This document shows, piece after piece, positions 55,372 to 64,000 of a stretch of DNA of 64,000 nucleotides. Under the pieces are notes generated by a model. That model saw only the letters and a list, made by a program, of their open reading frames with translations. It searched no databases and was not told the DNA's origin. Numbering within the stretch: position 1 is the stretch's first letter; every line of letters begins with the position of its first letter. Made by a program: the position numbers and the translations under genes. This DNA comes from Methylobacterium sp. W2 (GTDB taxonomy: Bacteria > Pseudomonadota > Alphaproteobacteria > Rhizobiales > Beijerinckiaceae). The stretch spans positions 1 through 64,000 of the forward strand of contig NZ_VMOA01000018.1 of assembly GCF_020662345.1 (NCBI RefSeq), in the 5' to 3' direction.

Positions 55372-56718
55372 TTATTGTGTCCCGGCCGAACCGCTCACCC
55401 GCCAGATCACCTTCCCCACATCGTCCGACACCAGCAGCGCCCCGGTCTTGTCCAGGATCACGCCGACGGGCCGCCCCTGCGCCCTCTCGTCGGCATCGAG
55501 GAAGCCGGTCAAGGCGTCCACCGGCTGACCGGCGGGTTTGCCGTCCTTGAAGGGGACGTAGATCACCTTGTAGCCGCTCTTCGGGCGGCGGTTCCATGAG
55601 CCGTGCTGGGCCACGAAAAGACCGCCTGTCCACGCCGCCGGAAGGGTCGAGCCGTTGGAGAAGGCGATGCCGAGCGACGCGGTGTGGGTGCCGACCGCGT
55701 AGTCCGGCGCGATGGCCTTGGCGACGAGGTCGGGCTTCTGCGGCTGGACCCGCTCGTCCACGCGCTTGCCCCAGTAGCTGTAGGGCCAGCCATAGAAGCC
55801 GCCCTCCTTCACCGAGGTGACGTAATCGGGCACGAGGTCACTGCCGATTTCGTCGCGCTCGTTGACCGCCGTCCAGAGGGCACCGCCGGTGGGCTCGAAG
55901 GCGAGGCCGTTGGGGTTGCGCAGGCCGGTGGCGAATTCGCGCATCTGCTTCGTGGCGAGGGTGTATTCCCAGATCGCGGCGCGGCCCGTCTCCTTGTCGA
56001 GGCCGTTCTCACCGACATTGCTGTTCGAGCCCACGGTGACGAAGAGCCTGGTGCCGTCCGGGCTCGCGATGACGTTCTTGGTCCAATGGTGGTTGATGCC
56101 GGACGGCAGGTCCACGACCTTCACCGGCTTCGCGGCGATCGTGGTCTGGTCCTTTGCATAGGGCACCTTCACCAGGGCATCGGCATTGGCGACGTAGAGG
56201 TCGCCGCCAACCAGCGCCATGCCGAAGGGCGAATGCAGGCCGGTGAGGAAGACGTGGCGCTCCTCGGCGATCCCGTCGCCATTTGTGTCGCGCAGGAGAA
56301 TGATCCGGTCCGGGCTCGGCACCCCGGCGCCGGCCATGCTCTTCACCTTGTCGGCCACCCAATCGGCGATGCCGGTGGAGGGGTCGTCGGTCTTGGGCTT
56401 GTTCGCCTCCGCCACCAGCACGTCGCCGTTGGGCAGGAGGTACATCCAGCGCGGATGCTCGAACCCGTCCGCATAGGCCGCGACCTGCAGCCCCGCCGCC
56501 GCCTTCGGCTTAGCGCCGTTCTCCCAGCGGGCGACGCGGGCGATGTTCACGGTGGGCATCAGCGTCGGGTTCGGCGCGGGGAGGGTGGGGTTGGATCCTA
56601 TCCCAGCCGAGGCGTCGAGACTGGCCTTCTCAGGGTAGACGACGAAGCGGAGGAACGCCGCTCCGCCCAGAAGCACCACCGCCAGAGCCGCAAGGCCGAG
56701 CTTCGATCGATTCCGCAT
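55372..56718 (-). CDS. Sorbosone dehydrogenase-like PQQ/beta-propeller protein
   Basis: A ~448-residue exported protein: one N-terminal membrane segment ([20 protein letters not shown]) and then a six-bladed soluble-glucose-dehydrogenase-type beta-propeller ([80 protein letters not shown]). Members oxidise sugars or aldoses with PQQ in the periplasm; PQQ is made by methylotrophs. The actual substrate is unknown. The Met at 56718 is chosen, directly before the basic/hydrophobic start. Confidence 0.85.
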   Translation of the reverse strand: MRNRSKLGLAALAVVLLGGAAFLRFVVYPEKASLDASAGIGSNPTLPAPNPTLMPTVNIARVARWENGAKPKAAAGLQVAAYADGFEHPRWMYLLPNGDVLVAEANKPKTDDPSTGIADWVADKVKSMAGAGVPSPDRIILLRDTNGDGIAEERHVFLTGLHSPFGMALVGGDLYVANADALVKVPYAKDQTTIAAKPVKVVDLPSGINHHWTKNVIASPDGTRLFVTVGSNSNVGENGLDKETGRAAIWEYTLATKQMREFATGLRNPNGLAFEPTGGALWTAVNERDEIGSDLVPDYVTSVKEGGFYGWPYSYWGKRVDERVQPQKPDLVAKAIAPDYAVGTHTASLGIAFSNGSTLPAAWTGGLFVAQHGSWNRRPKSGYKVIYVPFKDGKPAGQPVDALTGFLDADERAQGRPVGVILDKTGALLVSDDVGKVIWRVSGSAGTQ

Positions 56719-56895
56719 GGTCGTGACCCTGGATCCGCGCCCGAGCCGGACGCCTCCGCTCAGGTTAATGGCCGGCCAGCCCATTGGCTACGTCAAAGGG
56801 AGAAGGGAGCGAACGCCAGGGGGTGCCTGTTCGAGCGATTACCCCGAGGGGTGACGAAACGTCGACCCGACCTGCCCCGGCTCGCCATGCAATGG

Positions 56896-58035
56896 CTATG
56901 GAGATTTGCGTCGTGCGGCCTGACGTTCCTGAATCCGTTCGGCCCGTCGCCGTTCGGCTTCGGCTGCCCTCAGCTCGACCCTCAGGGCTCGGCGCCGCTC
57001 CTTGATGGCATCGATCCTGGCCTCGTCGATCTCGTCCCAGGTCCGGTCGCCGCCGGCAATGACCTTGTCTTCGCGAAGGGCCGCGCGGAAGGCCTCACCG
57101 ACGAAATCCTGCGGGAAGTCGTTCAGGCAGAAGTAGTTCTCGAAGATCGTCATATTGAGATCGACCACCTGCAGGCAGACGTGACGCCGATCCGACCGAA
57201 ACGGATTGAGAAAATTGGTCGTGACGATCTCGTAGCTTGGAAAATAGAACAGCTTGTCGTCCTCCGGCTTCGTCTCGCGATAATGCTGGTCGATCGCGGC
57301 GCGCAGGATCGCTTTGGAGACGGAGTTCGCGGCTTCGCAGGCGAGGGGACGGAACGTCGCCATCAAAGCCACCGGCGACAGGGTGAAGATGATCGTCGCC
57401 GAAGGCCGGAACCGCCGAATGAGCGCGTAGATGGCTCGAATGTTGTCGAGACTTTCTCCGAATTCGCTGACACGAAACTTGTGTCTTTCGCGATCGAAGA
57501 CCTCCCGCGGCGGCGCCCGCCAGAAGACCTCCTTGGTGACGTCGTCGTACCAGATCTCGCTCAAGCCAAAGGTGATGATGAAGACATCGGCCTCATCGAA
57601 CAATTGCTTCGTCTCGAGCCGGGCACTCTCGTCGTAGCCGAAATCTTCCGCCTTGTAGCCGTGCCAGAGCGCCTGCCTCGGCACGCGATCGAGCCAGGCC
57701 CATTCGAATTGCTGCCGGATCGCATGGGTATGCACCATCCCATCGCCCATATGCGTCACATAGGCCTTGCTGCGCTTCTTGTTCGTGACGTTGTAGCCGG
57801 CCTCATGGAGGTAATCCGCCACGTGCGAAGCAAAGCAGGAGCCGAAGGCGACGATCGACGCCGATTTGTCGATGAACGGCCGCTCGGGCATCAGGCCCTT
57901 GACGAGATACTCCGCCACGGCGTCGTCGCGCTGCAGCGATGAGTCGGTTGGATAGAAGCTGGGATTCTCGCCGCGGAAGTAGCTGCCGGAGGTTTTTTTA
58001 AGAACACCGTCCTGGACGAACTCGATCATGGTCAT
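56896..58035 (-). CDS. GSCFA-domain protein
   Basis: A ~379-residue protein with the GSCFA signature (SIVAFGSCFASHVADYLHEA) and the rest of that SGNH-hydrolase-like domain (VFIITFGLSEIWYDD, TIIFTLSPVALMATF). The C-terminal ~60 residues form a charged helix (RRALRVELRAAEAERRRAER). GSCFA proteins occur near polysaccharide and capsule genes and may act as acyl esterases. The Met at 58035 follows a GAGGGAGC stretch. It lies beside an SDR gene transcribed in the same direction. Confidence 0.8.
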   Translation of the reverse strand: MTMIEFVQDGVLKKTSGSYFRGENPSFYPTDSSLQRDDAVAEYLVKGLMPERPFIDKSASIVAFGSCFASHVADYLHEAGYNVTNKKRSKAYVTHMGDGMVHTHAIRQQFEWAWLDRVPRQALWHGYKAEDFGYDESARLETKQLFDEADVFIITFGLSEIWYDDVTKEVFWRAPPREVFDRERHKFRVSEFGESLDNIRAIYALIRRFRPSATIIFTLSPVALMATFRPLACEAANSVSKAILRAAIDQHYRETKPEDDKLFYFPSYEIVTTNFLNPFRSDRRHVCLQVVDLNMTIFENYFCLNDFPQDFVGEAFRAALREDKVIAGGDRTWDEIDEARIDAIKERRRALRVELRAAEAERRRAERIQERQAARRKSP

Positions 58036-58204
58036 TGGCTGGAGTGCTCCCTCTGCGTCGGAGACGTTCCGCGTCACCGCCGGTCATGGCACCTTCCACG
58101 CCTTCGGAACACCGTCTTCACCGCGCGCGTCCGCCACGAGACAGCGCGACCCGGACGCGCGCCGGGCCGGGCCGACCCTCACGGGCTCGTCACGAGGATA
58201 TCGA

Positions 58205-59419
58205 TCAGCCACGTTGGGAGCGCGGTCGCGTGTTGATCTCCCGCGCCGGCATCGTCTCGGGCAGCGAGGGCGCCGGGCGGGCCGCCTCGCGCCGCGGCGC
58301 AGACCCGACCGCGAACTGCCCGAAATCCTCGCGAAACTGGTCGATGATCTCGCCGGAGGTCTCGATGCAGCGGCCGATATACTGCGACAGCGCGGGGGGA
58401 GGGGGAAAGCCCTCCGCCAGGAGGCGCGTATTGTCGAAGGTCACGTCGAGTTCGCAGAACCGGTAATAAGCCTGCAGCGCCCGAAACATCGCCACCTTGA
58501 TCGCCTCGTCCATGCCGAAGACCTCGGTGAAGCGTGCGTGCAGGGTCGCCCGGTCGCGGGCGGAGAATTCGTCGTAATGGCGCGGGCCGTCGGCCGGGTC
58601 GACGCGGTCGAGGGTGCGTCCGAGGTCGCTCCAGCGGGTGCGGCTCACCCTGCCGGCGGAGAGGTGATAGATTCTGTGGGCGAGGGCGGGCCTCGCCAGC
58701 ATCTCCACCAGGGTGTCGGCCACCCAGTCGATGGGGACGATGTCGACGGTTCCGTCGCGGTCGCCGGCGACGAGCCGCAGCCGGTCGCAGGCGCGGATCA
58801 CCCAGAGGATGCTCGCTCCCGGCCGGGCGCCCAGCGTCGAGTGGCCGAGCACGATGGAGGGGCGCGCCACGATGAGGGGCAGGTCGGCGAAACAGGCTGC
58901 CAGCGACGTCTCGGCCGCGGCCTTCGAGGCGCTGTAGGGTACGAGATGCGTGGCCTCCGCGTCGGGGTAGCGCGTCTCGTCCACCATCGCGGGCGGGTTG
59001 CCGCCGCAGATCATCGCCGTGCTCACATGGAGGAACCGGTCGAGCCGCACCATCCGCGCCGCGCGCCGGGCCAGGGCCAGGGTGCCGTCATGGTTGGTCC
59101 GGTGGACCTTTTCCTGCGCCCACCACGACGTATCGGCGGCCAGATGCAGGACCTGCGTCACCGAATCGAGGCGCGGATCGGCGATCCGGTCGGCCGAGGT
59201 GAAATCCCCCGCCACGATCTCCACGCGTTGCGCGAGACGCTGGGCGTTCAGGGCGCTGGTGAAGCGGCCGAGACGCGCCGCGATGCGCTGACGCCCGGCC
59301 TCCTCGTCCGAGGCCCGCACCAGGCAGACCCATTCCGTATCCGTCTTCGCCACCAGGGCACGGTGCAGGACGGCACCGCCGATGAGCCCCGTCGCACCCG
59401 TCAGAAGAATTCGACTCAC
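58205..59419 (-). CDS. Thioester reductase-like SDR family protein
   Basis: A 404-residue extended SDR protein. The dinucleotide loop is ILLTGATGLIGGAVLHRALV, with a VPYSASKAAAETSLA block holding the Tyr-x-x-x-Lys catalytic pair. It resembles the C-terminal reductase domain of fatty-acyl-CoA/thioester reductases (male-sterility type), which convert acyl thioesters to aldehydes or alcohols. It also could be a polysaccharide-linked epimerase. Its carrier-bound substrate might come from an ACP, but none is adjacent. Confidence 0.75.
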   Translation of the reverse strand: MSRILLTGATGLIGGAVLHRALVAKTDTEWVCLVRASDEEAGRQRIAARLGRFTSALNAQRLAQRVEIVAGDFTSADRIADPRLDSVTQVLHLAADTSWWAQEKVHRTNHDGTLALARRAARMVRLDRFLHVSTAMICGGNPPAMVDETRYPDAEATHLVPYSASKAAAETSLAACFADLPLIVARPSIVLGHSTLGARPGASILWVIRACDRLRLVAGDRDGTVDIVPIDWVADTLVEMLARPALAHRIYHLSAGRVSRTRWSDLGRTLDRVDPADGPRHYDEFSARDRATLHARFTEVFGMDEAIKVAMFRALQAYYRFCELDVTFDNTRLLAEGFPPPPALSQYIGRCIETSGEIIDQFREDFGQFAVGSAPRREAARPAPSLPETMPAREINTRPRSQRG

Positions 59420-59820
59420 GGCACTCGCTCCAAGGTCCGCCCATCGGGAATGACGTCGCGGCCACCTGGCGATAGTTAAGATATCGTTAACGAGATACTG
59501 ACAAGTCGACTGAAATCAATACGTAGAATTTTACGGGTATATGCAGGCATCGCTAGAAATATAGTTAATATTAATCATGAATATCTAATACCCTTCTTCC
59601 ATCCATCGGGTGCCATGCTTGGTGCTGACGCAACCTATGCCCCTCGGTCCGCGCCGAACCTGTCGGAGGATCGGCAGTCCCCACCGCCACGGGCCGATCG
59701 GCGCGGGAAACCTCGTCCTGCCCCGAGCCGCCGCGACTTGCGTCGCGGGGGAGAGCATCACAGGTAGGATCCGTAGCGGGGCGACCGGCACGCCCCGATC
59801 CTTCTGAGGGAGCGACGGGT
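59420..59820. promoter_or_regulatory. 401-bp divergent intergenic region with an AT-rich block
   Basis: No gene is supported. 59470-59590 is strongly AT-rich for this genome (TTAAGATATCGTTAACGAGA, then AATATAGTTAATATTAATC) and probably holds the promoter for the SDR gene or for the small membrane protein at 59821. The half next to 59821 is GC-rich, with a GAGGGAGC ribosome binding site just before the ATG. Confidence 0.5.
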
Positions 59821-60111
59821 ATGAACGGAGAAGTCTACGGTGCGCTGGGGCAACCGGGCGTGGGATTGTTCATGGCGATCGTCATCGGCGCCCTGGCGGG
59901 CTGGCTCGCGGAACAATTCACCTCGGCGAATATGGGCCTCTTCGCCAACATCGCGATGGGCATCCTCGGCGGTCTTCTCGGCAACTATCTCGCCGCCAAG
60001 CTCCACATCCCGGTCTATGGCTTCTGGCGCAACCTGCTCTCGGCCACGGCCGGGGCGGTGATCATCATCACCATCTACAGGGCCATCCGCGGGCGCGGCA
60101 TGAGCTACTGA
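59821..60111 (+). CDS. GlsB/YeaQ/YmgE-family stress membrane protein
   Basis: A 96-residue membrane protein with three helical segments ([37 protein letters not shown] and [18 protein letters not shown]). It matches the GlsB/YeaQ/YmgE group, often induced by stress or general stress sigma factors; biochemical role unknown. The ATG is preceded by GAGGGAGCGACG, a good ribosome binding site. The gene stands between two unrelated operons. Confidence 0.85.
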   Translation: MNGEVYGALGQPGVGLFMAIVIGALAGWLAEQFTSANMGLFANIAMGILGGLLGNYLAAKLHIPVYGFWRNLLSATAGAVIIITIYRAIRGRGMSY

Positions 60112-60215
60112 CAGGTTCGGCGGATCGTTTCCCGATCGTTTGCGATGCGGGAGCCGAGTCATTACGTTTCGATCCGAGCGCCGGCCCATTGCCGGCGCAG
60201 CTTGCCCGGTATGCC

Positions 60216-61184
60216 ATGGCCGTCGTCCTCGACCTCCTGCGAAACGACCAGCGCCCCCGGCACCCGGAAAAGGCGCATCGCCCCGACAACCCGATCCAGC
60301 GCAAGCCCGACTGGATCCGGGTGAAGGCACCGGGTTCGCCCAGCTGGAACGCCACCCGCGCCATCGTGAAGGAGCACGGCCTCGTCACCGTCTGCGAGGA
60401 GGCCGGCTGCCCCAATATCGGCGAGTGCTGGGAGAAGAAGCACGCCACCTTCATGATCATGGGCGACACCTGCACGCGGGCCTGCGCCTTCTGCAACGTG
60501 CGCACCGGCCTGCCCAACGCCCTCGACGGGGACGAGCCGGCCAAGATCGCCGATTCCGTGGCCAAGCTCGGCCTGCACCACGTAGTCATCACCTCGGTGG
60601 ACCGGGACGACCTCGCCGATGGCGGGGCCATGCATTTCTTCCGCACCATCCGCGCCATCCGCGAGCGCAGCCCCGCCACGACGATCGAGGTGCTCACGCC
60701 CGATTTCCTGCGCAAGGACGGCGCGCTGGAACTGGTGGTGGAGGCGCGCCCCGACGTGTTCAACCACAACATGGAGACGGTGCCGGGCAACTACCTCACC
60801 GTCCGCCCCGGCGCGCGCTACTTCCATTCGGTGCGCCTGCTTCAGCGGGTGAAGGAGCTCGACCCCACCATTTTCACCAAATCCGGCATCATGGTCGGTC
60901 TCGGCGAGGAGCGGAACGAGATCGTCCAGCTCATGGACGACCTGCGCTCGGCGGATGTGGACTTCCTCACCATCGGCCAGTACCTGCAGCCGACGAAGAA
61001 GCACCACGAGGTGAAGCGCTTCGTCCCGCCCGACGAATTCAAGACCCTTGAAACCACCGCCTATTCCAAGGGTTTCCTCCTCGTCTCGGCGACGCCCCTG
61101 ACCCGCTCCTCGCACCATGCGGGCGAGGATTTTTCACGATTGAAGGCCGCCCGGCTCGCTCGGCTCGCGCCTGCTAACGCCTGA
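60216..61184 (+). CDS. lipA: Lipoyl synthase
   Basis: A 322-residue radical-SAM enzyme that inserts two sulfurs into octanoyl groups to make lipoyl cofactors. It holds the auxiliary cluster cysteines [12 protein letters not shown] and the radical-SAM motif CTRACAFC, plus the late [10 protein letters not shown] with the conserved Ser ligand. It supplies the lipoyl groups of PdhB, PdhC and other complexes. The ATG at 60216 is chosen; ATG at 60211 is out of frame. Six bases separate it from the coenzyme Q-binding protein gene. Confidence 0.95.
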   Translation: MAVVLDLLRNDQRPRHPEKAHRPDNPIQRKPDWIRVKAPGSPSWNATRAIVKEHGLVTVCEEAGCPNIGECWEKKHATFMIMGDTCTRACAFCNVRTGLPNALDGDEPAKIADSVAKLGLHHVVITSVDRDDLADGGAMHFFRTIRAIRERSPATTIEVLTPDFLRKDGALELVVEARPDVFNHNMETVPGNYLTVRPGARYFHSVRLLQRVKELDPTIFTKSGIMVGLGEERNEIVQLMDDLRSADVDFLTIGQYLQPTKKHHEVKRFVPPDEFKTLETTAYSKGFLLVSATPLTRSSHHAGEDFSRLKAARLARLAPANA

Positions 61185-61190
61185 GGGCCG

Positions 61191-61646
61191 ATGCCTTCCT
61201 TCCGGATCAACCGCGCGGTGCGCCACTCGCCGCAGCAGATGTACGACCTCGCGGCCGACGTGGAACGCTATCCCGAATTCCTGCCGCTCTGCGAATCCCT
61301 GCGTGTCCTGCGCCGCCAGCCCGGCCCGGACGGCACCGAGATCCTCGTGGCCGAGATGGGGGTGGGCTACAAGGCGATCCGCGAGCGCTTCACCACCCGC
61401 GTCACCCTCGACCCGCAGAACCTGAAAATCGTCGCCGAATACATCGACGGCCCGTTCCGGCACCTCGAGAACCGCTGGGGTTTCAAGGACAGGTCGCCCG
61501 GCGGCTGCGACGTCGATTTCTTCATCACCTACGAGTTCAAGAGCCGCACCCTCGGCCTGCTCATGGGCACGATGTTCGACCGCGCCTTCCGCAAATTCAC
61601 CGACGCGTTCGAGAGCAGGGCGGACCGGGTCTACGGTGCCGCGTGA
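61191..61646 (+). CDS. Coenzyme Q-binding (COQ10/RatA-like) START-domain protein
   Basis: A 151-residue START-like protein (VRHSPQQMYDLAADVERYPE, VGYKAIRERFTTRVTLDP, YEFKSRTLGLLMGTMFDRAF). It belongs to the COQ10/RatA family that binds ubiquinone or phospholipid in respiratory chains; annotation as a toxin RatA is by family name only. It lies six bases after lipA, probably in one transcript, an order common in alphaproteobacteria. Confidence 0.88.
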   Translation: MPSFRINRAVRHSPQQMYDLAADVERYPEFLPLCESLRVLRRQPGPDGTEILVAEMGVGYKAIRERFTTRVTLDPQNLKIVAEYIDGPFRHLENRWGFKDRSPGGCDVDFFITYEFKSRTLGLLMGTMFDRAFRKFTDAFESRADRVYGAA

Positions 61647-61737
61647 CGCGTCGGAGCCCGTTCTTCGACGGGACAGGCGGACGGATGCCGCCCGGAGCCC
61701 TAAATACCGGGGCGCAACGCCACCGGAGAACACCCCC

Positions 61738-61998
61738 GTGAGACCGATCCCGATTCTCGTCCTCGCCCTCGCCTTGAATGCAGGCCTCTCCGGCTTCGCC
61801 GTGGCGGACCAGCCCGGCCCCGACTGGCTGCCGATCGATCAGGTCAGGAAGGCACTGATGGCCGAGGGCTACACCGAGATCACGAAGCTCGAGGCCGATG
61901 ACGGCCATTGGGACGGCGAGGGCATCAAGAACGGCCAGAAGATGAAGTTCGATGCCGATCCGAAGACGGGCGCGATCCTCGGCGAAGTCGCCGAGTGA
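61738..61998 (+). CDS. Small exported PepSY-like protein
   Basis: An 86-residue protein beginning at GTG. A signal peptide (IPILVLALALNAGLSGFA) is followed by a single PepSY-like domain (LPIDQVRKALMAEGYTEITK, WDGEGIKNGQKMKFDADP). PepSY proteins in the periplasm often inhibit or bind peptidases or metals. The frame extends upstream to 61636 but only the GTG gives a sensible signal peptide. Confidence 0.75.
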   Translation: MRPIPILVLALALNAGLSGFAVADQPGPDWLPIDQVRKALMAEGYTEITKLEADDGHWDGEGIKNGQKMKFDADPKTGAILGEVAE

Positions 61999-62060
61999 AC
62001 GCCAGTCTGATCGGATGTCTCAGCGGAGGGTGAGACCAAAGTCGCCATCCCAGCCGACCA

Positions 62061-62168
62061 CCTCATCCTGAGGCGCCGCGGAGCGGCCTCGAAGGAGGCT
62101 TCCAGGAATCGCTTTGGTGTCTGGAGGCCTCCTTCGAGGCCCGCTGACGCGGGCACCTCAGGATGAGG
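62061..62168. repeat. Family B palindromic repeat
   Basis: Outer arms CCTCATCCTGAGGCGCC and GGCACCTCAGGATGAGG; inner arms GGCCTCGAAGGAGG and CCTCCTTCGAGGCC. Matches 48350-48463 and, in its right half, 38591-38640. It lies between convergent genes (the PepSY-like protein and the CinA-type amidase). Confidence 0.85.
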
Positions 62169-62200
62169 TAGAGCCCTGGAAAAACACTTAAAAAAGGCGC

Positions 62201-62710
62201 TCAGTCCCCCTCGACCGGCTCCACGGCCCTGCCGAACAGGTCCAGCGCCTCCGCCACGGCGAGGCGGCGGATTTCGGTGCGGCCGAGATCGCCGTAGCGG
62301 CGCTCGATATGCCGGGTCGCGGCGCCCCGGCGGGCGAGGCCGAAATGGACGAGGCCCACGGGCTTCGCCTCGCTGCCGCCGCCCGGCCCCGCGATGCCGG
62401 TGATCGAGACCGCCACATCCGCGTTCGAATGGGCGAGCGCCCCGTCCGCCATGGCGCGGGCCACGGATTTGCTCACCGCCCCATGGGTCGCGATGAGATC
62501 GGCGGGCACGCCGAGCATCTCGGATTTGGCCGCGTTGGAATAGGTGACGAAGCCGCGCTCGACCACCGCCGAAGAGCCGGGCACCGACGTGAGCAGCCCG
62601 GCGACGAGGCCGCCGGTGCAGGATTCGGCGCAGGCCGCGCGAAGCCCGGCAGCGGCATAGGCCGCCACCAGCGCCTCGGCGCGGGCGAGGAGCGCCGGGT
62701 CGTCGATCAC
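62201..62710 (-). CDS. CinA-family nicotinamide-nucleotide amidase
   Basis: A 169-residue protein matching the C-terminal CinA domain: [60 protein letters not shown]. Stand-alone forms such as E. coli PncC hydrolyse NMN to NaMN and ammonia, recycling pyridine nucleotide. The GTG start at 62710 overlaps the ispDF stop (GTGA), so it is coupled to isoprenoid synthesis, an arrangement frequent in alphaproteobacteria. Confidence 0.9.
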   Translation of the reverse strand: MIDDPALLARAEALVAAYAAAGLRAACAESCTGGLVAGLLTSVPGSSAVVERGFVTYSNAAKSEMLGVPADLIATHGAVSKSVARAMADGALAHSNADVAVSITGIAGPGGGSEAKPVGLVHFGLARRGAATRHIERRYGDLGRTEIRRLAVAEALDLFGRAVEPVEGD

Positions 62711-63996
62711 GCGGCGTCGGTCCCGGACAGGTCGTCCGCCTCGGGCAGGCGGATCGTCGCCGCCGCCTGGGCCGCGAGCCCTTCGGCGCGGCCGACGAAG
62801 CCGAGCTTCTCGGTGGTCGTCGCCTTGATCGAGACCGAACTCAGCGGCACGCCGCAGATCTCGGCGATGCGGGCGCGGATGGCCTCGCGGTGGGCGCCGA
62901 TGCGCGGGGCCTCGGCCAGGACGGTGATGTCGAGATGGTCGATCCGGCCGCCCCGGTCGCGGACGAGCTTCACCGCATGGGCCAGGAAGCGGTCGGACGA
63001 GGCGCCGCGCCATTGCTCGTCGCTCGGCGGGAAATGCGTGCCGATGTCGCCGTCCGCGATCGCCCCGAGGAGGGCGTCGGTGAGGGCGTGCAACGCCACG
63101 TCACCGTCGGAATGGGCCAGCACGCCGCGATCGGCGGGGATCTTCACGCCGCCGAGCCAGACATGGTCGCCCTCGGTGAAGGCGTGAACGTCGAAGCCGG
63201 TCCCGAGGCGGGTCACGTAGGTCGTCATGGAATCGGTCTCTGGTTCGGAGAGCAGGGCATCGTTGCCGGAAAAGCCGCGGTCGGCCTCGATCAGGTCCGA
63301 GGGCTGGGTGATCTTGCGGTTGCGCGGGTCGCCCTCGAACACCACCACGTCGAGCCCGGCCCATTCGGCCAAGGCCCCGTCATCGGTGAAGCCGTGGATC
63401 TCCGCCTCCGCCGCCTTGCGATGGGCGGCGAGGAGGCGCGCGAAGGCGAAGGCCTGGGGGGTCTGGACGGCACGCAGGGATTCGCGGGCAGGGGTCTCGC
63501 GCACCCGGCCGATCCCCGCCCCGGTATCCTCGACCAGCTTGATCGTATCGGTGACGGCGATGCCGGGTACCGCCGCGCCGTAATCCCGGCCGGCGACGAG
63601 GGCGCGGTCGATCAAGGCGGTGTCCACATGCGGACGGGCGGCATCGTGAACCAGGACGAGACTGGGCTTGCCCGTTGCCGCCGACGTAGCTTCCAAGGCT
63701 TCGAGACCGGCCCGGACGGATTGCTGGCGCGTGGCACCGCCCTCGACGGGGGCCGCGAGCTTGGCTCGCAGAACGGGGTCGAGTTCCGCGACGCAGGCGT
63801 GGTAGAACGAGGCCGCATCCGCGGCGATCACGGGCTGAATCAGCGTCAGGTCGGGATGGGCCGCCAGTGCGGCGAGGGTCCGGGTGAGGACCGCGCGTCC
63901 GCCGACGCTGCGATATTGCTTGGGAACGTCACCGCCGATGCGGATCCCGCGGCCGGCTGCGACGACCACCGCGGCGTTCCAGGCGGTGCCGGACAT
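62707..63996 (-). CDS. ispDF: Bifunctional IspD/IspF enzyme of the MEP isoprenoid pathway
   Basis: A 429-residue fusion. The N-terminal IspD part ([33 protein letters not shown]) is the cytidylyltransferase making CDP-methylerythritol; the C-terminal IspF part ([60 protein letters not shown]) cyclises its phosphorylated product and has the zinc-binding Asp-x-His. The start at 63996 is only a few bases from the window edge, so its promoter is not visible. Confidence 0.95.
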   Translation of the reverse strand: MSGTAWNAAVVVAAGRGIRIGGDVPKQYRSVGGRAVLTRTLAALAAHPDLTLIQPVIAADAASFYHACVAELDPVLRAKLAAPVEGGATRQQSVRAGLEALEATSAATGKPSLVLVHDAARPHVDTALIDRALVAGRDYGAAVPGIAVTDTIKLVEDTGAGIGRVRETPARESLRAVQTPQAFAFARLLAAHRKAAEAEIHGFTDDGALAEWAGLDVVVFEGDPRNRKITQPSDLIEADRGFSGNDALLSEPETDSMTTYVTRLGTGFDVHAFTEGDHVWLGGVKIPADRGVLAHSDGDVALHALTDALLGAIADGDIGTHFPPSDEQWRGASSDRFLAHAVKLVRDRGGRIDHLDITVLAEAPRIGAHREAIRARIAEICGVPLSSVSIKATTTEKLGFVGRAEGLAAQAAATIRLPEADDLSGTDAA

Positions 63997-64000
63997 GAAA

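Noticed and set aside
61191..61646. Toxin RatA of a toxin-antitoxin system
   Set aside because: The START-domain protein lies next to lipA with no RatB-like partner; the coenzyme Q-binding function of the family fits the context better.

Overview
The window is GC-rich, densely coded DNA from an alphaproteobacterium of the order Hyphomicrobiales. Gene content and protein style point to Methylobacterium or Methylorubrum, but no rRNA or other marker gene is present to prove the genus. I found no rRNA, tRNA or CRISPR array.

The left ~8 kb is accessory DNA. It holds an IS3-family transposase remnant and the start of another OrfA, an XRE regulator, a PD-(D/E)XK nuclease-like gene paired with a secreted protein of unknown function, and a compact phage-derived trio (ParB-domain/DNA methyltransferase, DUF5681 protein, terminase large subunit) with no capsid or tail genes. 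An ECF sigma factor and a divergent siderophore-type acyltransferase follow (8-10 kb).

From 10 to 24.4 kb lies a nitrogen module on the minus strand: NitT/TauT-type ABC transporter, creatininase-family amidohydrolase, GlnT-like glutamine synthetase, cupin, two DUF1989 proteins, urea/guanidine carboxylase and allophanate hydrolase. Current knowledge of this gene set favours guanidine over urea as substrate. A divergent NikR-like repressor that lacks two of the four nickel ligands sits beside a near-canonical 28-bp NikR-type palindrome. Two genes here (the carboxylase and the permease) carry palindromic repeat elements inside their coding frames.

From 24.4 to 32.7 kb there is a translationally coupled transglutaminase / circularly permuted ATP-grasp-alpha-E / DUF2126 operon, with a divergent zinc metallopeptidase-like gene. 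It resembles a predicted peptide-ligase/peptidase system of unknown product. 32.8-45.5 kb is mixed: thioesterase, Arg/Tyr-rich secreted protein, DEAD-box helicase, sulfurtransferase, an orphan ureD, aquaporin, an ACP/acyl-CoA ligase/PLP-decarboxylase trio of the exosortase-A-associated type, MntR, a LysR regulator and an FtsB-like protein.

45.6-52.4 kb is the pyruvate dehydrogenase operon (pdhA, lipoyl-pdhB, DUF5076, pdhC, a small lipoprotein-like gene, lpd). lipA and a coenzyme Q-binding protein lie at 60.2-61.6 kb, which would supply the lipoyl cofactor of the complex. Between them are envelope and polysaccharide-type genes (L,D-transpeptidase, GT61 glycosyltransferase, sorbosone dehydrogenase-like, GSCFA protein, thioester-reductase-like SDR). 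The window ends with a CinA-type amidase overlapping ispDF.

At least four families of short palindromic repeats recur: A in coding sequence and between genes, B and C after genes, D in operon gaps.
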